DNA from: a virus
DNA length: 28,398 nucleotides
Strand: one strand, 5' to 3'
IMG/VR virus record: IMGVR_UViG_3300004369_000918
Coordinates: 1-28,398 of that record
Under the pieces are notes generated by a model. That model ran no database searches. It was not told where the DNA came from and was given only the letters and a program-made list of their open reading frames with translations. Each line of letters opens with the position of its first letter. Within the stretch, counting starts at the first letter, position 1. This document shows, in pieces, positions 13,801-21,399 of the stretch. A program made the translations under genes and the position numbers.

Positions 13801-14916
13801 ATGAAAATCACACTTAAAAGAACCGACGAACAGGTAGAGCTTGTAAAGGCTATGGCCTCAAAGAATCGCGACGTCGCGTATGAAGCACAAATGGCTCTAG
13901 CGGAGTTCATTGGGCCTGTTTTGGCTGAAGTCGTTAATCAGGCGCCGACCCTGAGTAACCTATTCACGTCCTTTCAATTCAACGACATGGATAGTCCGAG
14001 CATCCCGCTTGATCTATACTACGACATCACCGCTCCGGATTATGTCAAAGTTTATAGTACATCGGCGCCTGGAGGTCTTCCGACGAACACGGTAACACCT
14101 ACAGCTAGCGAGCTTAAGTTTACTACGTATCGGTTGGATAGTGGCGTAGACTTCGATAAACGATATGCTGCTAAGTCAAGGCTTGATGTAGTAAGTAAGT
14201 CTTTTACCCGTGTGGCTCAGGAAATTTTACTTAAACAAGAAAACACGTCTTCCAGCCTTGTTCTCGGGACGTTGGCTGATGCTACTACCAACGGCAAGGG
14301 CCATTGTATTAACGCTACGAAGAATGTCATCCTCGATGACTTCAATCAGCTCCTTACTCTCGCGAAGAGGATTAATACGGCCTGGACGGGGGGAACTCCT
14401 GAAAACCGCATTAAGGGAATTACGGATATGCTCGTATCTCCAGAGGTTGTTCAAAGTCTTAGGTCCATGGCCTATAACCCCATCAATACGATTGGTACCG
14501 CAGCTGGAGGCACCGCCGACGCAGCCGGGCCAATCGCCGCTACTGATAGCATGCGTGATGAGATTTATCGTAACGCTGGTATTCCCGAATTTTATGGGGT
14601 TAGCCTAATGGAGATCAATGAGCTTGGTCCTAATCAAAAATTTCAACTCCTCTGGAAGTCCCTTGGTGGAAAGGTACTGGGAAGTACCGGTGCCGCTGTA
14701 GCCAAAGGTGATGACTTGGCAATTGGTATTGACCGATCCCGAGACTCTTTATTCCGGGCCGTGGCTCTTGATTCTGAAACAGGATCTGAGTTTACACTCC
14801 TTGCGGATGATCAGTACAGCGTGCGCCAACAAAAGATTGGCTACTATGGCTCAATCGAAGAAGGTCGCATGATTCTCGACAACCGCGTTGTTACAGGCAT
14901 TACGGTTGCTAACTAA
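13801..14916 (+). CDS. Major capsid protein (HK97-fold)
   Basis: 371 residues, preceded by GAGGA at 13788-13792 (CACAGAGGACGCCTAAATG). A helical N-terminus (1-50) is followed by a segment with mixed strands (S-I-P-L-D-L-Y-Y-D-I), L-K-F-T-T-Y-R-L-D-S-G-V-D-F, a long helix (V-S-K-S-F-T-R-V-A-Q-E-I-L-L-K-Q-E-N) resembling the HK97 spine helix, the A-domain (D-M-L-V-S-P-E-V-V-Q-S-L-R) and a closing strand region. This order, together with position after scaffold and decoration genes and before connector genes, supports a major capsid protein. Codon use is biased and G+C-richer, as in highly expressed genes. A strong terminator follows. Confidence 0.8.
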   Translation: MKITLKRTDEQVELVKAMASKNRDVAYEAQMALAEFIGPVLAEVVNQAPTLSNLFTSFQFNDMDSPSIPLDLYYDITAPDYVKVYSTSAPGGLPTNTVTPTASELKFTTYRLDSGVDFDKRYAAKSRLDVVSKSFTRVAQEILLKQENTSSSLVLGTLADATTNGKGHCINATKNVILDDFNQLLTLAKRINTAWTGGTPENRIKGITDMLVSPEVVQSLRSMAYNPINTIGTAAGGTADAAGPIAATDSMRDEIYRNAGIPEFYGVSLMEINELGPNQKFQLLWKSLGGKVLGSTGAAVAKGDDLAIGIDRSRDSLFRAVALDSETGSEFTLLADDQYSVRQQKIGYYGSIEEGRMILDNRVVTGITVAN

Positions 14917-14941
14917 AACGAGCAACCCATACCCTTTCAAG

Positions 14942-14968
14942 AAATCCACTCTTTCGAGTGGATTTTTT
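14942..14968 (+). terminator. Rho-independent terminator after the capsid gene
   Basis: Perfect 10-bp stem AAATCCACTC / GAGTGGATTT (14942-14951 and 14956-14965) with a TTTC loop, followed by T residues. It closes the head operon 26 nt after the capsid stop. Confidence 0.85.
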
Positions 14969-14990
14969 GTTTCTCAGTCTTATCATATAT

Positions 14991-14999
14991 GTGTACAAT
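14991..14999 (+). promoter_or_regulatory. GTGTACAAT promoter box
   Basis: GTG followed by TACAAT (14994-14999), 22 bp after the capsid terminator. The ATG at 15022 lies 22 nt beyond the box and has its own Shine-Dalgarno (AAAGGATG), so this transcript has a short conventional leader. Confidence 0.45.
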
Positions 15000-15021
15000 C
15001 AATTGAATAAAGGATGACAAT

Positions 15022-15369
15022 ATGAAAAAACACAAAATAGAAGAATACACAGACGGTAGAGCTAGCTCATTGGATTTGGAGAGCATAGAGAGTATATTGG
15101 GGAACTCAGCGAACAATCCGTTTGAAGTTATAACAGATGCAGATCTACAGGACAAGATGCAGAGCCTGTCTCTTATTGACCTTCAAGCTTTTGCCGTAAG
15201 GGCAGGTGTTTTCCCATCTGGGAACAAGGTAGCTATTAAAAACCGGCTAGAGAAAGCGTTTTCATCCTATCGAAAAGGGGCGAGTCAAATTCAACTGACA
15301 CAGCATATGGTTAGTCCCGACTCGAGGGCCGGGAAACAAGCCCTTAAGATACTAGAAGGAAACGGCTAA
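15022..15369 (+). CDS. SAP-domain protein
   Basis: 115 residues with AAAGGATG as ribosome binding site. Residues about 47-80 (M-Q-S-L-S-L-I-D-L-Q-A-F-A-V-R-A-G-V-F-P-S-G-N-K and following R-L) match the SAP fold, a helix-extended loop-helix DNA-binding motif with the typical S-L-x2-x-D/E-L and G-x3-S-G-x-K signatures. Placed after the capsid and before a probable connector gene, it might be a virion protein that contacts the packaged DNA end, or a neck-associated protein; the role is inferred. Its TAA overlaps the next ATG (TAATG). Confidence 0.6.
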   Translation: MKKHKIEEYTDGRASSLDLESIESILGNSANNPFEVITDADLQDKMQSLSLIDLQAFAVRAGVFPSGNKVAIKNRLEKAFSSYRKGASQIQLTQHMVSPDSRAGKQALKILEGNG

Positions 15370-15911
15370 TGGCGTACAATCAGCTGGGTACTCTGGCCTC
15401 CGGCATTCTCCAGTACGAGTTCGATTTCATTACCGGGGGTTCAGCTCAGGCTTCAGAGCTATTGATTATATCTGGAACGTTAAGTGGTTTGATAGGCGAG
15501 CTTAATACTTTAATCAATCAAAATTTTGGATTTACTACCGGAAGCGATATAAGCCCAAGCCTTAGAAACGAAGAGCTCTCCATACTGCAAGAGCTCTACA
15601 TACGCGACAACAACACCAAGCAGGCCAGAAAGCTTCTCAGGGGGATTTATGACGTCGAAACTTCCAGCTCAATTGCCGGAGATGCGGAGTGGACTGAATT
15701 AAGAGAGGGGGATACCGTCATCCGTCGAAGCTCAGCCTCTTCCTCCAGTAGCGCTAAAACCCGTCTCGACACCGCTAGATACTTCAGAGAGTTGTCCATG
15801 GCGGCTGGCGATAAAATTAAAGATCTTGTGTATAAGTATAATCTTTATGGTGCGGTTCCTCGCCAGGTAGCCGGCGATGACGGTTATACCGTATCCGGGC
15901 GGTCTACTTAG
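15369..15911 (+). CDS. Probable head-tail connector protein
   Basis: 180 residues, mostly helical (Q-A-S-E-L-L-I-I-S-G-T-L-S-G-L-I-G-E-L-N near 27-50; L-R-N-E-E-L-S-I-L-Q-E-L-Y-I-R-D), with a Ser-rich patch near residues 118-130. Size, helical content and position after the capsid are those of a head-completion/adaptor protein bridging portal and tail. No specific motif proves it. Starts by TAATG overlap with the SAP gene and ends 5 bp from the stop of the convergent minus-strand gene. Confidence 0.45.
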   Translation: MAYNQLGTLASGILQYEFDFITGGSAQASELLIISGTLSGLIGELNTLINQNFGFTTGSDISPSLRNEELSILQELYIRDNNTKQARKLLRGIYDVETSSSIAGDAEWTELREGDTVIRRSSASSSSSAKTRLDTARYFRELSMAAGDKIKDLVYKYNLYGAVPRQVAGDDGYTVSGRST

Positions 15912-15916
15912 GTTTA

Positions 15917-16903
15917 TTAAGTATTGTGGAGCTTCATTAGATCCTCCATGCTTAAGGATCCTCCTTTCTCTATGGCTGCCTGATGAATGGATTTGCCTCT
16001 TGATTTTTCTATTCCCAGGTACTCCAAATCTTCTGTAGTAGCGCCGACAAGAGTAGAGCCGCCCCCGGCCGATCCTTCCATATCTGCTTTTATTTTCGCC
16101 TTAGAAGCGTCATCAACATTGCCAAAATCTAGTAATGCGCTTGGGTCTTTTCTTATTTTTTCGGGAATTTGCGCATTTTTCTCAAAAATATTTTTAAATA
16201 TCTTAGTATATACAATAAGTTTTAATTGATTATCCGAGAGCTCAACTATAGGTTTTCCATAAAAGCCAACAGTATCCCCAGAGAAGGGGAAGTAAATATA
16301 AAAGAAATCCTGAAGAACTAATTCTTGAATTTTTTGCTCGCTTAAATAAGCCGTAGTATCATTGAAGAGCCTTATGAGATTAGTCATTTCGGAATAAGTT
16401 AGCTCTTCCGCTGTTGATTCCGTCAAAAGGGGGGAAGAACACTCCGTGTTTAAGAAATATGAATTAATAATGTAATGGTCATTAGCGCGAGCTGAAGCGT
16501 AGGTCTCGCAACAATTCCCTACTAGGGAAGTTTTCTCCGTGAGTTTTTTCTGCAGAGACTCTTCGGCCTTCTCTATGTTTCGATTGTGAGAGTCAATGGC
16601 GCTTTTTAAGAAGAGGGCTTTCTTATTGTCCCTCATTGCTCTTATATAACTTTGTTGCTCCTCTATGAATCTGTCATCTTCAGGAGTCCAAAAACCTTCA
16701 TCGATTTGAAAGGACAGAGAGTCTTTTTCTGTGGGCAACCCTCTGCCCTTAGCCCTTTCATAGTGATCCTCGTAGACATCATTATAATCCACTTGATCAT
16801 GGGTGGACAGATGCTTAATGTATACCCTTTTCGAGTCAAGAAAGGCGGAGGAGTACCCCCTTACGATGTCCCTGAAGGCTTTTCTGTATTCTTCGCCTTC
16901 CAC
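15917..16903 (-). CDS. Conserved phage protein, possible tail assembly chaperone (C-terminal partner)
   Basis: 328 residues with GTG start at 16903; no in-frame ATG occurs until about residue 90, so GTG is the only reasonable upstream start. The protein is helical, with a charged coiled-coil-like region near 100-125 and a Gly/Ser-rich segment near 282-290. It lies in the same reading frame as the upstream gene, separated by one TAA and two codons (AAT AAT), and has no clear Shine-Dalgarno. This arrangement raises the possibility of a readthrough fusion, recalling the G/GT chaperone pair of other phages, which is normally made by frameshift and encoded just before the tape measure. No family is recognised with certainty. 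Confidence 0.45.
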   Translation of the reverse strand: MEGEEYRKAFRDIVRGYSSAFLDSKRVYIKHLSTHDQVDYNDVYEDHYERAKGRGLPTEKDSLSFQIDEGFWTPEDDRFIEEQQSYIRAMRDNKKALFLKSAIDSHNRNIEKAEESLQKKLTEKTSLVGNCCETYASARANDHYIINSYFLNTECSSPLLTESTAEELTYSEMTNLIRLFNDTTAYLSEQKIQELVLQDFFYIYFPFSGDTVGFYGKPIVELSDNQLKLIVYTKIFKNIFEKNAQIPEKIRKDPSALLDFGNVDDASKAKIKADMEGSAGGGSTLVGATTEDLEYLGIEKSRGKSIHQAAIEKGGSLSMEDLMKLHNT

Positions 16904-16909
16904 ATTATT

Positions 16910-17689
16910 TTATATATTATCGTTCTCGATGTCCGCCTCTAGGCTTTCGAAGTCTGATCTTTCCGCGCCAGCGCTAAAGTACCACAAACTAATAAACGAT
17001 AAAAGCTTTGACCGACTGCTATCAAAGATCTGATTAATTTCATCTCCTTCAGCCTCCTCCATTTTGTAATAAGAATCAAGCCTTTCTTCGTGTGTCTCTC
17101 CTACGAAGAAACTAGCTAGTTCGCTGTCCTCCTCATCCTCTTTTTTAATATTAACAATAGATAGAAGGTACCATAAGATCGCCCTATTTTGAGCCTTAAC
17201 CTCGGCAGTATGATTAAAAAGAGCCTGATAAGAGGATTCTATCTCTACTATGCCTTTTCGAGATTCCATCATCTCTTCCTGGATTTCGGTGGATTTCTTT
17301 TCCTCTGCAGGCGTCTTGGCCTTTTTAAGATCGAGCTTTAGCCATTTATTCTGCAAATCCGAAAGCTTACTATATAATCGAGTAAGGGATGTGGCGTCAC
17401 TCTCCGAAAGAAGCCCTCCTGTGTCTGAGTACTTCTTGGCGAGCATAGCTTTCGTGAGAATCCCCTTCTTGATGCATCGGCTCATTTCTATACTGTACTC
17501 CATGTCCGCCTCTTCTATTTGTCTTCGGCTTGGCTGCTTGAGCACTATCCTGTACGGGACCTGTTCTTGAGTGCTTACGCTCACCGAATGCTCCTCCGTC
17601 TTTCCCGTCTCCTTATTCTTCTTTTTACGGACTTGTTCCTTGGTTACTTCCTCTTCCTTGGAAACTGTAAATGAATATATTTCTTTCAT
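16910..17689 (-). CDS. Conserved phage protein, possible tail assembly chaperone
   Basis: 259 residues, starting 9 nt after the stop of the upstream minus-strand gene. An N-terminal strand-rich part (about 1-55) with a Lys-rich insert is followed by helices: R-R-Q-I-E-E-A-D-M-E-Y-S-I-E-M-S, then K-K-G-I-L-T-K-A-M-L-A-K-K-Y and a charged region (110-165). The pattern 'E..-(M/F)-x-S-(I/V)-...-K-G-I-L-T-(R/K)-A-M-L' recurs, as I remember, in proteins near tail genes of large phages that are thought to be assembly chaperones. The assignment is tentative. Same-frame adjacency to the next gene, interrupted by one TAA, is noted there. Confidence 0.45.
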   Translation of the reverse strand: MKEIYSFTVSKEEEVTKEQVRKKKNKETGKTEEHSVSVSTQEQVPYRIVLKQPSRRQIEEADMEYSIEMSRCIKKGILTKAMLAKKYSDTGGLLSESDATSLTRLYSKLSDLQNKWLKLDLKKAKTPAEEKKSTEIQEEMMESRKGIVEIESSYQALFNHTAEVKAQNRAILWYLLSIVNIKKEDEEDSELASFFVGETHEERLDSYYKMEEAEGDEINQIFDSSRSKLLSFISLWYFSAGAERSDFESLEADIENDNI

Positions 17690-17698
17690 GTGTGGATA

Positions 17699-17989
17699 TT
17701 ATTTTTTAAAGTTAAAGCTTATAGTAAATTTTTCTGAGTGAGATTCAATTTTCCTAATACTATTATTACCTAGGTCTAGTATCTTTTTTCTTAGATATTG
17801 AAGCTTGTCATCATCGAAATAATTAGCCTGGTCAATTATCGCGTGGTATTTCTTCGGCAAATTATCGTAAAGCTTGCCAAAGTTCTGCTCGTGGTCAAAG
17901 TTAAGGTCTTCTATTAAAACCAAGAATTCCTTAAAAAGGTCCTTAGTGTTCCTCGTGACCACCTCATTAAAAATTGTTTCAGCTTCCAT
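17699..17989 (-). CDS. Small acidic helical protein
   Basis: 96 residues; first gene of the minus-strand operon. Helical, acidic in the first two thirds (L-F-K-E-F-L-V-L-I-E-D-L-N-F-D) and basic near the end (N-F-K-K). No family recognised. The ATG is 7 nt downstream of a TATAAT box on the minus strand, the same close spacing as for plus-strand genes, supporting this start. Cotranscribed with the two possible chaperone genes. Confidence 0.6.
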   Translation of the reverse strand: MEAETIFNEVVTRNTKDLFKEFLVLIEDLNFDHEQNFGKLYDNLPKKYHAIIDQANYFDDDKLQYLRKKILDLGNNSIRKIESHSEKFTISFNFKK

Positions 17990-18047
17990 TCCTATAATTA
18001 TAATAATAAAAAATATTTATTTTTCAATTAGTGTATAAGATATTGAC
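17990..18047. promoter_or_regulatory. Divergent promoter region with two -10 boxes
   Basis: Between divergent starts at 17989 (-) and 18048 (+). Minus strand: TATAAT (18002 down to 17997), 7 nt before the ATG. Plus strand: AGTGTATAAG with GTG at 18031-18033 and TATAAG at 18034-18039, 8 nt before the ATG. Both predict transcripts with almost no leader. The 58-bp gap is strongly AT-rich. Confidence 0.55.
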
Positions 18048-18515
18048 ATGTCTTCCTATATTACAAATGCCATAAAAGCCCAATATGAAACAGTAATGCA
18101 GAATATGCACGATACCTTCGCGAGGCCTGTTATTGCATATAAGGATTCAACGAAAGTTATCATAAGCACAAATGCTGATTACAACTACCTGTACAGCAAT
18201 GTCAAGGGAGACGCCACCAAGTCCATAAAGAACGTAGTTCAGTTCCAGACATTTAACGCTAGAATCCTCTATGAAGACAAGCAAAGAGAAGAAATGGTGG
18301 ATGGAGCAGCTAACTCCTCCATGAAGGTGCAGAGGCCTATTGGAGAGGTAAGGATGAAAGTGGACAAGACTGGCTACGATTATATTAAAGACGCAAAACG
18401 CATAGAGATAGACGGAACGTTATTTTATAAAGCTACGGACGTAAGGCCTCATGGACTATTTGTGCCAAAATTCTTCACCTACTACCTAAGGCCAACCGAA
18501 GAAACAGATGCCTAA
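18048..18515 (+). CDS. Probable neck/head-closure protein
   Basis: 155 residues. The pattern of an N-terminal helix (Y-I-T-N-A-I-K-A-Q-Y-E-T-V-M-Q), then strands and a C-terminal extended region (Y-I-K-D-A-K-R-I-E-I-D-G-T-L-F-Y-K-A, then D-V-R-P-H-G-L-F-V-P) is compatible with a small beta-barrel head-closure or stopper protein, which seals the portal after packaging. The position at the start of the neck/tail operon supports it; no diagnostic motif is seen. Led by the AGTGTATAAG box 8 nt upstream; overlaps the next gene by 8 nt. Confidence 0.4.
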   Translation: MSSYITNAIKAQYETVMQNMHDTFARPVIAYKDSTKVIISTNADYNYLYSNVKGDATKSIKNVVQFQTFNARILYEDKQREEMVDGAANSSMKVQRPIGEVRMKVDKTGYDYIKDAKRIEIDGTLFYKATDVRPHGLFVPKFFTYYLRPTEETDA

Positions 18516-19092
18516 CTCAAAAGTAACAATAAACGAAAGGGCTGCCGCTCGACACATAAAAGCGCAACTACATAAAGATCCGCATCTAAATCGAGAGCTC
18601 GAGAAGATGGCGGATAGGAATTTTGAAAAAATAAAAAGGGACTTCATATCGGAATTCATGGCTCATGAGGTAACTTCGGAGCTAGGACGTGGAAGTGGAG
18701 AATTATTTTCTTTTATCGGATTCCCCCGAGGATCAACCCCTATAACTCCATTGCTAAGCCTGCTAGAAGATAGAATATCCATTATATACCGAAAATTCAA
18801 TCGGAGAGGTAATGCCCAATTCACTATAAACCTGCCCAGCGAAACCGAGATTGTGCGAAGATCGCCGATGCCATGGGCGGCAGGCATAAGTTGGGCCAAG
18901 GGTATTGAGAATGGAATTCCTGATTTTGGAAAATTCCTAGAAATAGAGGGGCGCCCAAGTTCAAGGTCCGAAGGGGGGATTCAAACCCCGGGCAATATTA
19001 ATAATCGCCAATTCTCTAGACAGCCCTATATATTTCAAATGCTTTCTAGATATATTAAAATATTCTCTCAGTTTGGATTCCGCTTAAAATGA
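18508..19092 (+). CDS. Probable tail-completion/neck protein
   Basis: 194 residues. Basic, with a helical N-terminus (A-A-A-R-H-I-K-A-Q-L) and a middle with P-M-P-W-A-A-G-I-S-W-A-K-G-I-E-N-G-I, a segment type seen in HK97 gp10-like tail-completion proteins, where a Gly-rich motif near a conserved helix joins tail to neck. The similarity is by impression only. Coupled by overlap to both neighbours (8 nt upstream; ATGA downstream). Confidence 0.4.
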   Translation: MPNSKVTINERAAARHIKAQLHKDPHLNRELEKMADRNFEKIKRDFISEFMAHEVTSELGRGSGELFSFIGFPRGSTPITPLLSLLEDRISIIYRKFNRRGNAQFTINLPSETEIVRRSPMPWAAGISWAKGIENGIPDFGKFLEIEGRPSSRSEGGIQTPGNINNRQFSRQPYIFQMLSRYIKIFSQFGFRLK

Positions 19093-19952
19093 AACCGTTA
19101 TTCCAGCATAAAGCAACCACCAGCTTCGCCATGTGGTTTAATAATTTCCTACTCCGCAAGGGAGAAGCTTATTCCAATAAAACGGGAACCTTGTTTTACC
19201 AGGAGGATGATCGACTGGATCCGAAGTATATAGCGTATGCATCTCCATACAAACAGTGGGTATTCGACTCCAGCATTACCGGGGCCGATATCCCGAGCGG
19301 AGTATATGTTGATGGAAATTTTGTAGAGAGGGGGGAGACGGGGCTCACGATAGACTTTGATAATGGAAGGGTTTTGTTTAGTGGAGAATATGTTGACAAT
19401 TCACGAGATGTTTCGGGTTCATTTGCCGTAAATGATATTAACTTTTATCTAACGGATGAAACTGAAGAGAATTTGGTGGTGGAAAATAAATATGACATAA
19501 ATAGCCGATTCAAGCAGGGGGTTTCTGGAATTAAGCCTTACAATCAAGTCGTTCCCGCAGCTTTTATCTCTATGCAAAAGAGCCACAATGTTCCATTGGC
19601 TTTTGGGGGCGAAGACCAAACTAAACTCACTTATCGAATAGTAGGGCTAACAGAAAACCTGTACCAGTTGGATGGAATAATCTCTCTTTGTACTGACGCT
19701 AGCTATGAGGTGTTTCCTGACATGACGTACATGGGATACCCCCTCAATGAACTCGGAGACCTTAAAACCGGAGGGTATAATTATGTAAATTCAGCAAACG
19801 AAAAAATACCTGGCCAAAACGTTTTTATGGTAGACGCTACCTACGCCTCGAAGATAAGCGACCGAGTAACGAACAAGTATAATCCTGGGCTATTTCTTGG
19901 CTTTATTGATTTTGAGGTTTCTAGGTTTAGATACCCTAGGTCCGATGCTTAG
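19089..19952 (+). CDS. Probable tail structural/terminator protein
   Basis: 287 residues; strand-rich with many aromatic and Gly/Asn turns (G-L-T-I-D-F-D-N-G-R-V-L-F-S-G-E-Y near 104-120). D-F-D-N-G-R-V-L-F is the kind of phrase found in beta-barrel virion proteins. It lies between neck genes and tail tube genes, the usual place of a tail terminator, although at 287 residues it is larger than most. Starts by ATGA overlap with the upstream gene. No family recognised. Confidence 0.4.
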   Translation: MKPLFQHKATTSFAMWFNNFLLRKGEAYSNKTGTLFYQEDDRLDPKYIAYASPYKQWVFDSSITGADIPSGVYVDGNFVERGETGLTIDFDNGRVLFSGEYVDNSRDVSGSFAVNDINFYLTDETEENLVVENKYDINSRFKQGVSGIKPYNQVVPAAFISMQKSHNVPLAFGGEDQTKLTYRIVGLTENLYQLDGIISLCTDASYEVFPDMTYMGYPLNELGDLKTGGYNYVNSANEKIPGQNVFMVDATYASKISDRVTNKYNPGLFLGFIDFEVSRFRYPRSDA

Positions 19953-19992
19953 GAAAAAAATTCCCATTTAAGGTAAATAACTGTAAATATTA

Positions 19993-20001
19993 GTGTATAG
20001 A
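19993..20001 (+). promoter_or_regulatory. GTGTATAGA promoter box before tail tube operon
   Basis: TTAGTGTATAG: GTG at 19993-19995 and TATAGA at 19996-20001. Unlike the others it lies 50 nt before the start codon (20052), giving an estimated leader of about 43 nt. It is the only long leader in this promoter family. Confidence 0.5.
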
Positions 20002-20051
20002 TTTAAGACGGGAACAAAAGAACGCCCTAATAACCTTTAAAAGAAAAAGTC

Positions 20052-21347
20052 ATGGCACACCGAAATAGAGTAATATATCAAAGCGAGGCCTTGTTCGTTA
20101 GCCCTCTGGCGACGGGCTATCATGCTACGGGAGAACCCACTAGCTACGTTACTAAGGGAAGTAAACAATATGCCATGGTAGCTCCCGGAGCGGACCCATC
20201 CTTTACCACCGAAACCTTTGCCTCGCAGCAAGAGAGAAGCATTGCTCATCAACTTAAGCGTGTTCAGTCGGCTAACTATAGCTTTACCGTAAATCGTCAA
20301 GACGTGAACCAATTTGGGCAACTATCCAGGATAGACAGTCTCGTGGTAGATACTCCGTCAGTGACTATGGATTTCAGCTATTTAATTACCGACGGTGAAA
20401 ATGAAAGGTTGCTCAATTTCGTAACCGATGGGATTACTAATACATTCAGCGGACATATTGATCCAGAGATTTCGAACGTCGGGCAAAACTTCTTTATTCT
20501 TACGGTTCCAGAAGGAGCGGATGCATATTTGGGCGATCAGACTTCTACCGGATCCAATACCGTAATATCTCTCGGGAATGGATATTTAAGCGATTATTCC
20601 ATGGAGGCTTCTGTGGGGGCATTCCCTACAGCATCTTGTTCTGTGGAGGGTTTTAACATTCAAAGTACTGCCACGGGAGAGGCTTGCCTGCCCATACCAG
20701 CTATTGACCCTAGTGATGGGAGTAGAGAGTGCTATAGGACTTTCACGCTTCCCGCTGCCTCAACTGGATCGGGAGTCGCAGCTTTAAGGCCTGGAGATAT
20801 CACGCTTAACTTGAACAACGCCGGCCTTCTTTCGAAGCAAACGGTTTATGATGGAAACAGCCAGACTCCTTCGGCTGGATCAGCTCACGTTCAATCGGTA
20901 TCCATTAGCATCCCAATGTCGAGATCAGTTCTTCAGCGTCTTGGGAATACTTTCGGATTCTCTCGGGAAATTGACTTTCCTATATCGGCAACCTTAACTA
21001 TCAACGCTCTTGTCTCGGAACTCAAGCAAGGAAATATGCTAGACTTAATCTGCGGGAGTAATGAAAACGACCTCACCGTGTCATTAAGAAACCCCGAATG
21101 TATTGAGTGTAATAGGGGGTCATCCCCAATGGGCATTTCATACATACTGAAGGGGGCGACTCTTGAAAGCGAGTCTTATAGTTCGGCAATCGGCGATAAT
21201 AAAACAGTGGACCTTACCTGGAGTACTCAGATAGGAGGACCGGAGGATCTGATTAAAGGATTATTCATATCCGGATCCAGTGCGAGGTTCAGTCCTGTAT
21301 TTCAAAAAGAGAATGGCCAGGTACATATGGGTCTAGTAAGGCCGTAA
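20052..21347 (+). CDS. Tail tube-like structural protein, copy 1
   Basis: 431 residues. Closely related to the next gene and, more distantly, to the third. Shared landmarks: M-A-H-R-N-R-V-I-Y-Q-S-E-A-L-F-V-S-P-L at the start; L-K-R-V-Q-S-A-N-Y-S-F-T-V-N-R-Q-D-V-N (about 73-91); D-G-E-N-E-R-L-L-N-F-V; A-H-V-Q-S-V-S-I-S-I-P-M-S-R; and G-L-F-I-S-G near the end. A strand-rich, Gly/Ser-rich protein made in several copies immediately before the tape measure gene fits a tail tube. Residues about 22-70 differ completely from copy 2, suggesting an exposed loop or domain. The tube assignment is from position and family look, not from a solved motif. Confidence 0.6.
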   Translation: MAHRNRVIYQSEALFVSPLATGYHATGEPTSYVTKGSKQYAMVAPGADPSFTTETFASQQERSIAHQLKRVQSANYSFTVNRQDVNQFGQLSRIDSLVVDTPSVTMDFSYLITDGENERLLNFVTDGITNTFSGHIDPEISNVGQNFFILTVPEGADAYLGDQTSTGSNTVISLGNGYLSDYSMEASVGAFPTASCSVEGFNIQSTATGEACLPIPAIDPSDGSRECYRTFTLPAASTGSGVAALRPGDITLNLNNAGLLSKQTVYDGNSQTPSAGSAHVQSVSISIPMSRSVLQRLGNTFGFSREIDFPISATLTINALVSELKQGNMLDLICGSNENDLTVSLRNPECIECNRGSSPMGISYILKGATLESESYSSAIGDNKTVDLTWSTQIGGPEDLIKGLFISGSSARFSPVFQKENGQVHMGLVRP

Positions 21348-21399
21348 AGCCATAATTAGCCAAAAATCATAATTTAAAAAAAAATAGAAGGACAAAGCA

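Noticed and set aside
14210-14608. A 132-residue plus-strand open frame within the major capsid gene
   Set aside because: It lies wholly inside the capsid gene in another frame, in a G+C-rich region where open shadow frames are expected; no own start signal.
19089-19952. Tail sheath protein
   Set aside because: At 287 residues it is shorter than usual sheath proteins and no sheath signature was seen, so a contractile tail is not claimed.
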